Shown one piece after another: positions 1 to 8,879 of a stretch of 54,273 nucleotides of DNA. A program made the position numbers and the translations under genes. A model generated the notes under the pieces. The model made no database searches and was not told where the DNA came from. It saw only the letters and a program-made list of their open reading frames with translations. Numbering within the stretch: the stretch's first letter is position 1; each line of letters begins with the position of its first letter. Source of the DNA: Actinobacillus porcinus (GTDB taxonomy: Bacteria > Pseudomonadota > Gammaproteobacteria > Enterobacterales > Pasteurellaceae); the NCBI RefSeq assembly GCF_901764995.1, contig NZ_CABFKI010000014.1, positions 1 through 54,273 of the forward strand. The letters are read 5' to 3'.

Positions 1-50
1 TGGATAACGTTATGGTTTATGTTGCTAGTTTACTATAAATTTAATATACA

Positions 51-117
51 AGGGACACACTGTGTGTGTCCACAAAGTCTAAATTCGATAAACGGACACA
101 CGCAGTGTGTCCCTACA
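51..117. repeat. Paired palindromic hairpins upstream of aceF, TGTAGGG-type
   Basis: Two short hairpins lie side by side: GGACACAC-TGT-GTGTGTCC at 53-71 and GGACACAC-GCA-GTGTGTCC at 94-112. The two halves (51-71 and 94-114) are also inverted copies of each other with one mismatch in 21 positions, so the whole unit can fold as one long stem. It ends in CCCTACA, which is also how the elements at 41855-41880 and 41927-41996 end. The unit fills most of the gap before aceF (the rest of 1-176 shows no gene; the upstream aceE presumably ends just outside the window). It looks like a REP/BIME-type dispersed repeat rather than a terminator, because no T-run follows. Confidence 0.75.
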
Positions 118-176
118 GACGGTGAAAATGAGTTAATTTTTACAAAATCTCACCGTTTACAAGAAGGATTACCAAA

Positions 177-2060
177 ATGTCAAAACAAATTAATGTACCG
201 GATATCGGGGCTGATGAAGTCAGCGTAACAGAAATCATGGTTAAGGTTGGGGATACTGTTGCAGTTGACCAATCCATTATCAATGTTGAAGGTGACAAAG
301 CCTCAATGGAAGTACCAAGCCCTGAAGCTGGCGTAGTAAAAGAAATTTTAGTAAAAGTCGGCGACAAAGTAACAACAGGTTCGCCAATGTTCGTACTTGA
401 AGCAGCAGGTTCTGCACCTGTGGCAGAAGCGCCGGCTCAAGCAGCACCGGCACCAGTTGCAACAGCGTCAGCGATCGTGGAAGTCAACGTACCTGATATC
501 GGTTCCGATGAAGTGAATGTCACCGAAATTATGGTTAAAGTGGGCGACAGCGTTGAAGTTGATCAGTCTATTATCAATGTTGAAGGCGACAAAGCTTCAA
601 TGGAAGTGCCTGCGCCAATCGCGGGTATCGTGAAAGAGATTTTAATTGCGGTAGGTGACAAAGTTTCAACGGGTAAATTGATTATGAAATTTGAAACAGG
701 CGCACCAGCACCTGCGGTTCAAGCACCTGTTGAACAATCTGCACCGGCAACTACAAGTGCTGTCGTGAAAGATGTGAATGTTCCGGACATCGGTGGCGAT
801 GAAGTAAACGTTACTGAAATCATGGTTAAAGTGGGTGACACCGTTTCAGAAGAGCAATCTTTGATTACCGTTGAAGGCGATAAAGCGTCAATGGAAGTGC
901 CTGCACCATTTGCGGGTGTAGTAAAAGAAATTTTAGTGAAATCAGGCGATAAGGTTTCAACCGGTTCATTAATTATGCGTTTTGAAGCACAAGGTTCTGC
1001 ACCGGCTCAAGTTGCATCAGCACCTACTCAAGCACCTGTTTCAACACCGGCACCGACTCAAGCACCAGCGGCATCTGTGCCGGCTCAATCTTTAGCACCA
1101 GTCAATCAAGATACCGTAGCTGCAAGCAATAGTTATGCTCATGCAACGCCGGTTGTTCGCCGTTTAGCACGTGAATTTGGTGTTAACTTAGATAAAGTAA
1201 AAGGGACTGGTCGTAAAGGTCGTATCTTAAAAGAAGACGTTCAAGACTATGTGAAAAACGCTCTTAAAGCACTTGAGAGTGGCGCGGCAGCTACCGGTGC
1301 GGCAAATGGTGCAGGTTTAGGCTTATTACCATGGCCAAAAGTGGACTTCAGCAAATTTGGTGAAACGGAAGAAGTTGAATTAGGTCGTATCCAAAAAATC
1401 TCAGGGGCAAACTTACATCGTAACTGGGTGATGATTCCACATGTTACCCAATGGGATAAAGCGGATATTACTGAGCTTGAGCAATTCCGTAAAGAACAAA
1501 ATGCCTTGCTTGAAAAAACGAAACAAGATGTGAAAGTCACACCACTTGTGTTTATTATGAAAGCGGTGGCAAAAGCCTTAGAACAATATCCACGTTTCAA
1601 CAGCTCAATTTCAGAAGATGCGCAACGCTTGACCTTGAAAAAATACATCAACATTGGTGTAGCAGTTGATACGCCTAATGGTTTAGTGGTTCCTGTATTT
1701 AAAGATGTAAACAAAAAAGGCATTATTGAGCTTTCTCGTGAATTAGCGGAAGTATCGAAAAAAGCCCGAGCAGGTAAATTAACGGCGTCCGATATGCAAG
1801 GCGGTTGTTTCACCATTTCAAGCCTTGGTGGTATTGGTGGTACGCACTTTACCCCTATCGTAAACGCCCCTGAAGTAGCGATTCTTGGTGTGTCAAAATC
1901 AGAAATGACACCGGTATGGAATGGTAAAGAATTTACCCCACGTTTAATGTTGCCATTATCATTGTCTTATGACCACCGTGTCATTGATGGTGCAGATGGC
2001 GCTCGTTTCATTACATTCATTAATGGTGTATTATCTGACTTACGCCGTTTAGTTATGTAA
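177..2060 (+). CDS. aceF: Pyruvate dehydrogenase E2, dihydrolipoyl acetyltransferase
   Basis: Core subunit of the cytoplasmic pyruvate dehydrogenase complex: it carries acetyl groups on swinging lipoyl arms and transfers them to CoA. The 627-residue protein has three lipoyl domains in tandem, each with the EGDKASMEV lipoylation motif (Lys41, Lys139, Lys236), joined by Ala/Pro/Gln-rich linkers. A peripheral subunit-binding domain follows at about 322-358, then the catalytic acetyltransferase domain with the YDHRVIDG motif (His600, Asp604). Three lipoyl domains and this length match the E. coli enzyme (630 aa). The start has AGAAGGA at 162-167. lpdA follows on the same strand, the usual aceE-aceF-lpdA order; aceE should lie just left of the window. 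Confidence 0.98.
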   Translation: MSKQINVPDIGADEVSVTEIMVKVGDTVAVDQSIINVEGDKASMEVPSPEAGVVKEILVKVGDKVTTGSPMFVLEAAGSAPVAEAPAQAAPAPVATASAIVEVNVPDIGSDEVNVTEIMVKVGDSVEVDQSIINVEGDKASMEVPAPIAGIVKEILIAVGDKVSTGKLIMKFETGAPAPAVQAPVEQSAPATTSAVVKDVNVPDIGGDEVNVTEIMVKVGDTVSEEQSLITVEGDKASMEVPAPFAGVVKEILVKSGDKVSTGSLIMRFEAQGSAPAQVASAPTQAPVSTPAPTQAPAASVPAQSLAPVNQDTVAASNSYAHATPVVRRLAREFGVNLDKVKGTGRKGRILKEDVQDYVKNALKALESGAAATGAANGAGLGLLPWPKVDFSKFGETEEVELGRIQKISGANLHRNWVMIPHVTQWDKADITELEQFRKEQNALLEKTKQDVKVTPLVFIMKAVAKALEQYPRFNSSISEDAQRLTLKKYINIGVAVDTPNGLVVPVFKDVNKKGIIELSRELAEVSKKARAGKLTASDMQGGCFTISSLGGIGGTHFTPIVNAPEVAILGVSKSEMTPVWNGKEFTPRLMLPLSLSYDHRVIDGADGARFITFINGVLSDLRRLVM

Positions 2061-2113
2061 TTAATGGCAAAAGTGCGGTGAAAAATCCGCACATTTTGAG
2101 AAAAGGAAGAAAA

Positions 2114-3538
2114 ATGAGCAAAGAAATTAAAACACAAGTTGTTGTACTTGGTGCAGGTCCGGCAGGTTATTCTGCCGCATTCCGTTGTGCAGACTTAGGC
2201 TTAGATACGGTTTTAGTGGAACGTTATTCAACATTAGGTGGTGTTTGCTTAAACGTAGGCTGTATTCCATCTAAAGCCTTGTTACACGTAGCGAAAGTCA
2301 TTGAAGACGCAAAACACGTTGAACATCACGGTGTTGTTTTTGGCGAGCCAACCATTGATTTAGACCAAATTCGTGCGGGTAAAGATGGCGTAGTAAGCCG
2401 TTTAACCGGCGGTTTAGCCGGTATGGCAAAAATGCGTAAAGTCAATGTAGTTGAAGGTTTAGCGAAGTTTGCCGATAGCCATACCTTAGTGGCAACCGAT
2501 CGCGAAGGTAATGCAACAACGATTAAATTTGACAACGCTATTATCGCGGCAGGTTCTCGCCCAATCCAATTACCATTTATTCCACACGAAGATCCACGTG
2601 TTTGGGATTCAACGGATGCCCTTGCTTTACGTGAAATTCCAAAAAGACTACTTGTTATGGGTGGTGGTATTATCGGTTTAGAAATGGGAACGGTATACAG
2701 CGCGTTAGGTTCACAAATCGATGTGGTTGAAATGTTTGATCAGGTGATCCCTGCCGCAGATAAAGACATCGTTAAAATCTACACCAAACGTATTGAGAAA
2801 AAATTCAACCTACTTTTAGAAACCAAAGTGACCGCCGTTGAAGCCAAAGAAGACGGTATTCATGTTTCTATGGAAGGCAAAGCGGCAAATGAAACGCGCG
2901 TTTATGACGCTGTGTTAGTAGCGATTGGTCGTACACCAAACGGCAAATTAATTGACGCAGAAAAAGCAGGTGTTGCTGTTGATGAGCGTGGTTTTATCCG
3001 TACCGATAAACAAATGCGTACTAATGTGCCACACATTTTTGCGATTGGTGATATTGTGGGTCAGCCAATGTTAGCGCACAAAGGTGTACATGAAGGTCAC
3101 GTTGCGGCAGAAGTCATTGCCGGTAAAAAACATTACTTTGACCCGAAAGTAATCCCATCTATTGCTTACACTGAACCAGAAGTGGCTTGGGTCGGCAAAA
3201 CTGAAAAAGAATGTAAAGCGGAAAACTTGAATTACGAAGTGGCAACATTCCCTTGGGCAGCCTCAGGTCGTGCGATTGCTTCAGATTGTGCAGATGGTAT
3301 GACGAAACTTATCTTCGACAAAGATACCCACCGTATTCTTGGCGGTGCTATCGTGGGGACTAACGCGGGTGAATTGTTGGGTGAAATTGGTTTAGCCATT
3401 GAAATGGGTTGTGATGCAGAAGATATTGCGTTAACCATCCACGCTCACCCAACTTTACATGAGTCAGTAGGTTTAGCTGCTGAAGTCTTTGAAGGTTCGG
3501 TAACAGACTTACCAAATCCTAAAGCGAAGAAAAAATAA
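2114..3538 (+). CDS. lpdA: Dihydrolipoamide dehydrogenase (E3)
   Basis: FAD-dependent enzyme that reoxidises the lipoyl groups of the pyruvate and 2-oxoglutarate dehydrogenase complexes and reduces NAD+. The 474-residue protein shows the FAD-binding GAGPAG motif at 13-18, the redox-active disulfide CLNVGC (Cys45, Cys50), an NAD-binding GGGIIGLEMG segment in the middle, and the C-terminal HAHPTLHE active-site motif at 443-450. An in-frame ATG exists at 2078, but the ATG at 2114 is preceded by AAAGGAAG (2102-2109), gives exactly the E. coli length and matches the family N-terminus, so I chose it. The gap from aceF holds an uptake signal with a partial inverted copy (2069-2097). Confidence 0.97.
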   Translation: MSKEIKTQVVVLGAGPAGYSAAFRCADLGLDTVLVERYSTLGGVCLNVGCIPSKALLHVAKVIEDAKHVEHHGVVFGEPTIDLDQIRAGKDGVVSRLTGGLAGMAKMRKVNVVEGLAKFADSHTLVATDREGNATTIKFDNAIIAAGSRPIQLPFIPHEDPRVWDSTDALALREIPKRLLVMGGGIIGLEMGTVYSALGSQIDVVEMFDQVIPAADKDIVKIYTKRIEKKFNLLLETKVTAVEAKEDGIHVSMEGKAANETRVYDAVLVAIGRTPNGKLIDAEKAGVAVDERGFIRTDKQMRTNVPHIFAIGDIVGQPMLAHKGVHEGHVAAEVIAGKKHYFDPKVIPSIAYTEPEVAWVGKTEKECKAENLNYEVATFPWAASGRAIASDCADGMTKLIFDKDTHRILGGAIVGTNAGELLGEIGLAIEMGCDAEDIALTIHAHPTLHESVGLAAEVFEGSVTDLPNPKAKKK

Positions 3539-3560
3539 TCGCTAAAATAAACTAAAATAC

Positions 3561-3599
3561 AACCGCGCTTTTATACGATAAAAGTGCGGTTTTCTTTTT
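3561..3599 (+). terminator. Terminator of the aceF-lpdA operon, built from an uptake-signal pair
   Basis: AACCGCGCTTTTA at 3561-3573 pairs with TAAAAGTGCGGTT at 3580-3592, with one G-T or mismatch pair in the arms, and is followed by a T-rich run. The right arm is a perfect uptake signal and the left arm a degenerate inverted one. Confidence 0.85.
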
Positions 3600-3615
3600 A
3601 TTCATTTTGTGATTT

Positions 3616-3629
3616 TGCATAATTATGCA
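3616..3629. promoter_or_regulatory. 14-bp perfect palindrome TGCATAATTATGCA
   Basis: A perfect palindrome sits in the lpdA-mepS gap, upstream of the predicted mepS CRP site. Its shape resembles an ArgR half-box (TGnATwwwwATnCA), and a weaker similar sequence, TGCATAAAAATGTG, starts at 3658. Spacing of 42 bp is unlike classical paired ARG boxes, so the regulator is unassigned. Confidence 0.35.
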
Positions 3630-3667
3630 GAGCAACATCTCGCAAAGGGAAAAAATCTGCATAAAAA

Positions 3668-3739
3668 TGTGATTTTCATCACAAAAAGTGCTTAAAAATG
3701 AAATTAAAGGTGGTTTTACCAGTATTTTTTTGATAGACT
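3668..3739 (+). promoter_or_regulatory. Predicted CRP-dependent promoter of mepS
   Basis: TGTGATTTTCATCACA at 3668-3683 matches the CRP consensus TGTGA-N6-TCACA at all ten key bases. An extended -10 element, TGA-TAGACT, lies at 3731-3739. With a start near 3746 the CRP site would be centred near -70.5, a class I position. The regulator and start site are inferred; only the sequence match is seen. Confidence 0.6.
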
Positions 3740-3784
3740 CTCGGTCGAGTTTATTTTTATCAAAATATTTTTATTTTTTATATT

Positions 3785-4327
3785 ATGTTTAAGAAAGTTA
3801 TTCTATTAACAAGTGTATTATTTTTAGCGGCTTGTTCTGCTTCACCGAAGCAAGCAGGTGGTGGTTCTGCGTCAGAAATGACGCAAAACGATGCTGAATT
3901 GACGACATTGATTGGAACATTAAAAACGAACCGCCCAAATTTCCCGTTAATCACTTCAGCCTCATCAAAAGCGGGTGTTCAAAATTTAGCGAAAGTGTAT
4001 AACCAATGGGCTGGAACACGTTATCGTATGGGGGGAACCACTCGCCAAGGTATTGATTGTTCTGCCTTTATGCAAGAAACTTTTGCGGCAGCGTTTGGCA
4101 TGTCTCTCCCGCGTTCAACCAGTGAACAACGTTATCTTGGTCGTCAAATCCAAAAACATCAATTACAACAAGGGGATCTCGTATTCTTCCGCAAGAATAG
4201 CCACGTAGGGGTGTATATTGGCAATAATAAATTTATGCACGCAAGCACTAGCCAAGGGGTAACCATTAGCTCGTTAGATGAAAACTATTGGGCAAGAACC
4301 TATACTCAATCTCGCCGTATTTTATAA
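3785..4327 (+). CDS. mepS: Murein DD-endopeptidase, NlpC/P60 outer-membrane lipoprotein (MepS/Spr type)
   Basis: Lipoprotein peptidase that cleaves D-Ala-mDAP cross-links so new murein can be inserted. The signal peptide ends in the lipobox LAAC (Cys17), followed by Ser, so outer-membrane sorting is expected. The NlpC/P60 domain (about 67-180) carries the triad Cys92 (GIDCSAF), His140 (SHVGVYIGNN) and His152 (MHASTSQGV). The motif strings match E. coli MepS much more closely than NlpC. No Shine-Dalgarno sequence precedes the ATG: the 25 bases before it are only A and T plus one C. A nested inverted repeat lies just upstream (3728-3765). The gene stands alone between two terminators, under a predicted CRP site. 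Confidence 0.9.
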   Translation: MFKKVILLTSVLFLAACSASPKQAGGGSASEMTQNDAELTTLIGTLKTNRPNFPLITSASSKAGVQNLAKVYNQWAGTRYRMGGTTRQGIDCSAFMQETFAAAFGMSLPRSTSEQRYLGRQIQKHQLQQGDLVFFRKNSHVGVYIGNNKFMHASTSQGVTISSLDENYWARTYTQSRRIL

Positions 4328-4343
4328 AAAGCATAGAACATCA

Positions 4344-4373
4344 AAGGGAAGCAACGCAAGGCTTCCTTTTTTA
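4344..4373 (+). terminator. mepS terminator
   Basis: AAGGGAAGC at 4344-4352 pairs with GCTTCCTTT at 4361-4369 (one G-T pair), with an 8-base loop and a T-run to 4372. Confidence 0.85.
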
Positions 4374-4431
4374 TTTGTCGTTTATCTCGCCCACTAAAAA
4401 ATGAACGGACTTCATCCTGTCAATAACAAAT

Positions 4432-4460
4432 AAAAAAGACCGCATTTAAGCGATCTTTTT
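4432..4460. terminator. Terminator for pmbA (minus strand)
   Basis: AAAAAAGACCGC (4433-4444) and GCGATCTTTTT (4450-4460) form a stem with one internal mismatch and a short loop. A-rich and T-rich flanks let it work in either direction; it lies 19 bp past the pmbA stop codon on the minus strand. Confidence 0.7.
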
Positions 4461-4478
4461 ATGAAGCACAAACCGTCT

Positions 4479-5837
4479 CTAATTCCCTGAAATTTTCATA
4501 TTTTCAAGCAAAATAGACCCTGTTTGGATATTTGAACGATGTTCAATATCATCAGCCACTGCAACGATATTGCGCAACATGGTTTTCAAATCCCCTGCAA
4601 TAGTAATTTCAGAAACCGGATATTGAATTTCACCATTTTCCACCCAAAAACCTGATGCCCCACGGCTGTAGTCACCCGTCACCATATTAATGCCCTGCCC
4701 CATTAAATCCGTGACCAACAACCCTGTTCCCATTTGGCGTAAAAGTGCGGTGAGTTTTCCTTGCAAATTCGGCTTAACTAACCAGTTATGAATACCGCCT
4801 GCATGACCAGTACTTTGCATACCTAGTTTTTTACCGCTGTAACTGGTGAGCAAATAGGTTTGCAATACACCCTCTCTAATAATTTCTTTATCTGAAGTTC
4901 GAACCCCTTCACTATCAAAGGGCGTTGATGCTAAACGCCCGATTAGATGTGGACGCTCATTAATTTCAAACCAATCAGGTAAAACTTGTTGGCCTAAATG
5001 ATCTAGTAAAAAGCTATTTTTGCGATATAGACTGCCACCACTAATCGCCGCCGCCAAATGGCTAATAAGACCGGTTGCCACATCATTAAGAAAAATAACG
5101 GGGCTTTCTTGGGTTGGAATTTTTTGCGGTTTCAAACGAGCAATCGCTTTTTGAGACGCGTTACTCCCCACCCATTCAGGCGTTTCTAACTCAGGCAATT
5201 TGCGTGAAACCGTATATTCATAATCGCTTTCAAGTTGATCTTCAATACCACTTAACACGGAACAAGAAATGGAATAACGGCTCGATAAATAGCTTTGCAA
5301 CATACCATAACTATTACCATAAACACGCACACCTTGATGAGAATTAAAACTGGCGCCATTGCTGTTTACGATACGCTTATCATAATCTAATGCTGCGCTT
5401 TCCGCTTGCAACGCCAAGTCAATTGCTTGATCCACGTCAATCTCTGCAGGGTGATATAACTCTAAATCAGGGGCATCAAATGCCATTAATTCTTTTGGTG
5501 CAAGCCCGGCACAATCATCCGCTGAAGTATATTTTGCAATGGCCAACGCTGATTCCACAGCATTTTTAATGGCTGCCGGACTTAAATCAGAGGTTGACGC
5601 ATTGCCTTTTTGCTGCCCTAAATAAACGGAAATCCCCAATGCACCATCATTATTAAATTCCACGTTTTCCACTTCGCGCAAACGGGTTGAAACGGATAAT
5701 CCGCTGACTTTTGTTACCGCCACTTCGGCTGTTGCACCTGCTTGAGTGGCAATTTCAACGGCATAGCTCACGGCTTCACGTAATTCTTGTTCTTGCGCTT
5801 TTAAAAGCGCGGTTGAATGTTGTTCTGTTTTGACCAT
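4479..5837 (-). CDS. pmbA: Metalloprotease-related subunit PmbA/TldE
   Basis: Partner of TldD in the TldD-TldE protease, known for maturing microcin B17 and degrading the CcdA antitoxin. The 452-residue protein is the usual length for PmbA. It shows the conserved N-terminal domain ([16 protein letters not shown]) and the C-terminal [18 protein letters not shown] segment typical of the family. It lacks the HExxxH zinc motif, which is normal, since that motif is in TldD. The start is fixed by AAGGAAAAATGG on the minus strand. It is divergent from darP, the same arrangement as pmbA-yjgA in E. coli. An uptake signal lies inside the gene at 4743. Confidence 0.95.
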   Translation of the reverse strand: MVKTEQHSTALLKAQEQELREAVSYAVEIATQAGATAEVAVTKVSGLSVSTRLREVENVEFNNDGALGISVYLGQQKGNASTSDLSPAAIKNAVESALAIAKYTSADDCAGLAPKELMAFDAPDLELYHPAEIDVDQAIDLALQAESAALDYDKRIVNSNGASFNSHQGVRVYGNSYGMLQSYLSSRYSISCSVLSGIEDQLESDYEYTVSRKLPELETPEWVGSNASQKAIARLKPQKIPTQESPVIFLNDVATGLISHLAAAISGGSLYRKNSFLLDHLGQQVLPDWFEINERPHLIGRLASTPFDSEGVRTSDKEIIREGVLQTYLLTSYSGKKLGMQSTGHAGGIHNWLVKPNLQGKLTALLRQMGTGLLVTDLMGQGINMVTGDYSRGASGFWVENGEIQYPVSEITIAGDLKTMLRNIVAVADDIEHRSNIQTGSILLENMKISGN

Positions 5838-5893
5838 TTTTCCTTTAAATCCATACGACTTGGTAGCTTCGCCTATTCGCCCTACCTGAAAAT

Positions 5894-5922
5894 TTGTCGC
5901 ATTGTAGCTTATTTGCTAAAAT
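5894..5922 (+). promoter_or_regulatory. Candidate promoter of darP
   Basis: TTGTCG at 5894-5899 and TAAAAT at 5917-5922 are separated by exactly 17 bp, in the pmbA-darP divergent gap, about 33 bp before the darP start. The hexamers match the sigma-70 consensus at 4/6 and 5/6. Confidence 0.5.
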
Positions 5923-5955
5923 GGCGCAAAATTTGAATAAATAGGATTTGAAAGA

Positions 5956-6501
5956 ATGAAAAAGCGTGGCAAAAAGCCTGAATTAGATTGGACTGATGAC
6001 GAACAAGAAGAAATTATTTGGGTGAGCAAAAGCGAAATTAAACGCGATGCGGAAGAATTAAAAAAGTTGGGGTCAAAATTAGTGGAACTCACACAAACGA
6101 ATTTGGATAAAATCCAACTGGATGAAACCTTGCTAGATGCCATCAATTTAGCACGCCGTTCTCGTTTAGAAGCCAAACGCCGCCAATTGCAATTTATCGG
6201 TAAATTACTTCGTTCGGCAACGGAAGAGGAAATTAACCATATTCGCGAAAGCCTAGATAAAATCGAAAACAAGCATAATCAGCAACAAGCCATGTTGCAT
6301 AAACTGGAATTGTTACGCGATGAATTAGTGGAACAAGGTGATGATGCTTTAGCGAAATTATTGGACGAACACCCTGATGCCGATCGCCAACACTTGCGCA
6401 ATTTAATTCGTTCCGCGCAAAAAGAAAAGGCGCAAAATAAACCGCCTAAGGCGTATCGTGACATTTATCAATATTTGAAAACATTGATTTTGCAAGATTA
6501 A
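5956..6501 (+). CDS. darP: Ribosome assembly factor DarP (YjgA family)
   Basis: Small, highly charged helical protein that in E. coli acts in late maturation of the 50S subunit. The 181-residue sequence follows the E. coli protein closely: the acidic N-terminus runs into [20 protein letters not shown], then the [18 protein letters not shown] segment, and it ends in [18 protein letters not shown] and [14 protein letters not shown]. No signal peptide or membrane segment is present. The ATG follows a GGATTTGAAAG leader. It is divergent from pmbA, and its downstream gap holds a striking hairpin array (6525-6711). Confidence 0.95.
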   Translation: MKKRGKKPELDWTDDEQEEIIWVSKSEIKRDAEELKKLGSKLVELTQTNLDKIQLDETLLDAINLARRSRLEAKRRQLQFIGKLLRSATEEEINHIRESLDKIENKHNQQQAMLHKLELLRDELVEQGDDALAKLLDEHPDADRQHLRNLIRSAQKEKAQNKPPKAYRDIYQYLKTLILQD

Positions 6502-6524
6502 AACAAAAGGCATAATAGACGAAA

Positions 6525-6711
6525 GTCAGATTTCTGACAAAGCTCATCGTTGAGAAATAACCTAGCACGAGCCGTGCTAGGTTCGTTAAGCCCAGCCCCG
6601 CTGGGGCTGAAAGGAAGAGCCGCAGAGCGGCTCAGATTAAGTAACCCTATACGGCTCGTATAGGGCTTGTCATCGGTCTGAAAAGTGCGGTGAAATTTCA
6701 CCGCACTTTTC
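6525..6711. repeat. Array of six consecutive hairpins between darP and the M15 peptidase gene
   Basis: Six perfect inverted repeats follow each other. (0) GTCAGA-TT-TCTGAC, 6525-6538. (1) AACCTAGCACG-AGC then the complementary arm, 6559-6583, 11-bp stem. (2) CAGCCCC-GCT-GGGGCTG, 6593-6609. (3) GAGCCGC-AGA-GCGGCTC, 6617-6633. (4) CCCTATACG-GCT-CGTATAGGG, 6645-6665. (5) a 32-bp perfect palindrome of two abutting uptake signals, 6680-6711. Hairpins 1-4 all have 3-base loops. The core ACGAGCCGT of hairpin 1 is the reverse complement of ACGGCTCGT in hairpin 4. No credible gene is visible in 6502-6719. Confidence 0.9.
6680..6711. terminator. Bidirectional terminator from two inverted uptake signals
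   Basis: A 32-bp perfect palindrome centred at 6695/6696 contains AAGTGCGGT (6683-6691) and ACCGCACTT (6700-6708). It lies between convergent darP and the M15 peptidase gene. Only four T residues end each arm, so termination strength is uncertain. Confidence 0.65.
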
Positions 6712-6719
6712 CTATGTAT

Positions 6720-7400
6720 TTACAACACAAACCGCTGAAAAATCTCGCCTAAATGGGTAAGCAAACATGCTTTTCCGGCAATGTCTTCATTTTGCCAACT
6801 CTCAATTAAGATCGCCGGGGTAAATTGTTGCGCGGCAATTTCTGCCAAGGGAAGATAGCTGATATGCCAAGGCTCGCGCCCAACTTCAAGGGTTTTATGG
6901 GATTGCATAAACGGCAAGGCAAAATCAAATTTTTCCAAATTATCCGCCAGCCACGCGCTTAAATCCGCAAAATATCCCCCTTGTTCATATTCCCAAGGCT
7001 CCAATTGCAAGCCTTGATTTTGTGGCAATAAATCAGGATCGAAGAAGTCGACTTCTGTTCCCCAATGATGACGACTTGCCCCCGGCATCGCTGACCAACG
7101 TAATATCGCTTGCAATTTTTCCCAATCGGAAAGTGCGGTTAGATCTAAAGCCATTCCCTGATCATCATGTACTTTGCGTTCACCGTTAAATTTGCCGTTC
7201 CAAATCAACTGTTGACGCTGAAAATCGCGAAAACTGCTGGCAGGTTGCAAATTAAAGCCATTTTCCACCGCACTTTGCTGCAAGGACTGAAAGGCGTACA
7301 CGGCTTGCGGCTGTAAAAAATGGTTCGGCGAATGAGGGCAAGGCAAATTCACAAGATGCGAACGTGATTTGCCCGTTAATTGTTCAAGGGTTAAGACCAT
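6720..7400 (-). CDS. M15-family (VanY-like) D-alanyl-D-alanine carboxypeptidase
   Basis: Predicted zinc peptidase acting on peptidoglycan stem peptides. The 226-residue protein has the M15 signature SxHxxGxxxD as SRHHWGTEVD (His111, Asp118 as zinc ligands) and the second motif EPWHISY (Glu176 as general base, His179 as third ligand), so the active site looks complete. I see no obvious signal peptide; the N-terminus (MVLTLEQLTGKSRSHLV) is not hydrophobic, so a cytoplasmic, recycling-type role is possible. Its ATG lies one base after the dapE stop codon, so the two are almost certainly co-translated. Substrate specificity cannot be read from the sequence. Confidence 0.8.
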   Translation of the reverse strand: MVLTLEQLTGKSRSHLVNLPCPHSPNHFLQPQAVYAFQSLQQSAVENGFNLQPASSFRDFQRQQLIWNGKFNGERKVHDDQGMALDLTALSDWEKLQAILRWSAMPGASRHHWGTEVDFFDPDLLPQNQGLQLEPWEYEQGGYFADLSAWLADNLEKFDFALPFMQSHKTLEVGREPWHISYLPLAEIAAQQFTPAILIESWQNEDIAGKACLLTHLGEIFQRFVL

Positions 7401-7401
7401 A

Positions 7402-8532
7402 TTAATCCAATAAGTTGACTAACATTTGTTTGTATACATCGCCAAGAGTGGCTAAATCGGTCACGCTGACACATTCATTTACTTTGTGGATCGTAGCGTT
7501 CAGCGGTCCTAATTCCACTACTTCACCGCCCATTAAAGCGATAAAACGGGCATCAGACGTGCCGCCTCCTGTGTCTAATTTTGGCGTAATGCCGACAATT
7601 TGCTCAAGACTATCCACCACTGCTTTCACTAATTTATTGGTTTTAGTTAAGAACGGTTTGCCCGACAAATTCCATTCAATACGGTAGGTTAAACCGTATT
7701 TTTGTAGCATTTCCGCGACTTTATTTTTGATAATTTCATCAGTCACTTCGGTGCAATAACGCAAATTAAATTGCACATAAAGTTCCCCCGGGATCACGTT
7801 ATTTCTCCCGGTTCCGGCTTGAATATTGGCGATTTGTAAACTGGTGGGTGGAAAAAATTCATTGCCCTTATCCCATTGATATTGGGTCAATTCCATTAAA
7901 AATGGCGCCGCTTTATGTACAGGGTTTTCTGCCAAATGCGGATACGCCACGTGTCCTTGAATGCCTTGAATATAAAGATTACCTGTAATTGAGCCGCGGC
8001 GACCGTTTTTCACAATATCGCCAAGAGTTTGGCTGCTTGATGGCTCGCCGACCATGCAATAATCAATCAATTCGCCACGTGTCATTAAGGCATCCACCAC
8101 TTTCGTTGTACCGTCTTTGGCGGCGGCTTCTTCATCAGAGGTAATCAAAAATGCAATGGTGCCTTGGTGATTAGGATTGGCTTTGACATATTCTTCCGCC
8201 GCCACAATCATCGCTGCAAGGGAGCCTTTCATATCTGCCGCCCCACGCCCATAAAGCATATCGCCAACAATTTCTGCGTTAAAAGGTGGAGATTGCCATT
8301 GGCTTTTATCCCCGGTTGGCACCACATCCGTATGCCCTGCAAATGCTACTAAAGGCTTGGTTGATCCGTGTTTGGCCCATAAATTGGTGGTTTCACCAAA
8401 ATTCATCCATTCGATTTCAAAGCCTAAAGCAGCCAAACGTTCCGCGATCATTTGCTGACAACCTTGGTCATCAGGGGAAATAGACGGACGGCGAATTAAA
8501 TTTTGTGCAAGATTGATAATTTCGTTTTTCAT
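7402..8532 (-). CDS. dapE: Succinyl-diaminopimelate desuccinylase
   Basis: Zinc enzyme of lysine and meso-diaminopimelate synthesis; it removes succinate from N-succinyl-LL-DAP. The 376-residue protein has the M20 metal ligands and base at the H. influenzae positions: His67 (GHTDVVP), Asp100 (GRGAADMKG), Glu134-Glu135 (TSDEEA) and Glu163 (VGEPS). The C-terminal [13 protein letters not shown] holds the last His ligand. The frame is open upstream to 8646, but the ATG at 8532 gives the family N-terminus ([10 protein letters not shown]), so I chose it. That ATG overlaps the stop of the upstream membrane-protein gene (ATGA), which suggests translational coupling. The product supplies mDAP for murein. 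Confidence 0.96.
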   Translation of the reverse strand: MKNEIINLAQNLIRRPSISPDDQGCQQMIAERLAALGFEIEWMNFGETTNLWAKHGSTKPLVAFAGHTDVVPTGDKSQWQSPPFNAEIVGDMLYGRGAADMKGSLAAMIVAAEEYVKANPNHQGTIAFLITSDEEAAAKDGTTKVVDALMTRGELIDYCMVGEPSSSQTLGDIVKNGRRGSITGNLYIQGIQGHVAYPHLAENPVHKAAPFLMELTQYQWDKGNEFFPPTSLQIANIQAGTGRNNVIPGELYVQFNLRYCTEVTDEIIKNKVAEMLQKYGLTYRIEWNLSGKPFLTKTNKLVKAVVDSLEQIVGITPKLDTGGGTSDARFIALMGGEVVELGPLNATIHKVNECVSVTDLATLGDVYKQMLVNLLD

Positions 8533-8879
8533 TGATTTTTCCGAGAGAAATAATGTGTGGTGATAAATTTTACAATAACCCCAATACCACTCACCACTGA
8601 GAGTATCACTAAGCCGAAACTGGTGAAACAAAGCCAAATAACACAAAAACTATGAAAGAAAATTCTCCATGGCGTAATGCTCTTATCACATTGCTCCGCT
8701 GTTAATGCCGCGTCACACCAACCATATTCAATATATTCATGAACATTTGGATAAGCAAAATCCAATGATAAATAGGCTAGGGGTAACGCAATGATGGCAT
8801 TAATACAACATAACCAAAATAATGAACGAGTAATTTTACGCACCCAGCGTTTCTGCATAGTCTTTTTCATTAAACCCAA
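8529..8879 (-). CDS. Small two-helix membrane protein, unknown function
   Basis: I do not recognise a named family. The 116-residue product has two hydrophobic segments, about residues 18-38 ([19 protein letters not shown]) and 75-103 ([20 protein letters not shown]), and an intervening loop with two Cys (WCDAAL, EQCDK) that might form a disulfide if periplasmic. The basic N-terminus ([11 protein letters not shown]) suggests cytoplasmic ends. In-frame ATG codons at 8879, 8870 and 8858 all overlap the 3' end of the upstream Spx/ArsC-like gene, and its stop overlaps the dapE start by 4 bp, so it is embedded in the dapE operon. The start is uncertain. Confidence 0.7.
   Translation of the reverse strand: MGLMKKTMQKRWVRKITRSLFWLCCINAIIALPLAYLSLDFAYPNVHEYIEYGWCDAALTAEQCDKSITPWRIFFHSFCVIWLCFTSFGLVILSVVSGIGVIVKFITTHYFSRKNQ

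Noticed and set aside
19-228. Plus-strand frame at the window start
   Set aside because: It runs through the palindromic repeat and out of frame into aceF.
2078-2113. Longer lpdA start at 2078
   Set aside because: The ATG at 2114 has a good ribosome site and the family length; the extension translates the uptake signal.
3616-3671. ArgR-controlled promoter
   Set aside because: Boxes are imperfect and spaced 42 bp, unlike paired ARG boxes; listed only as a palindrome.
6498-6701. Minus-strand frame over the hairpin array
   Set aside because: No ribosome site, composition dictated by inverted repeats.
6559-6711. CRISPR-like array
   Set aside because: Hairpin stems differ, no equal repeats or unique spacers.
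8533-8646. Longer dapE start
   Set aside because: Extension translates the upstream membrane gene in another frame; [10 protein letters not shown] is the family start.
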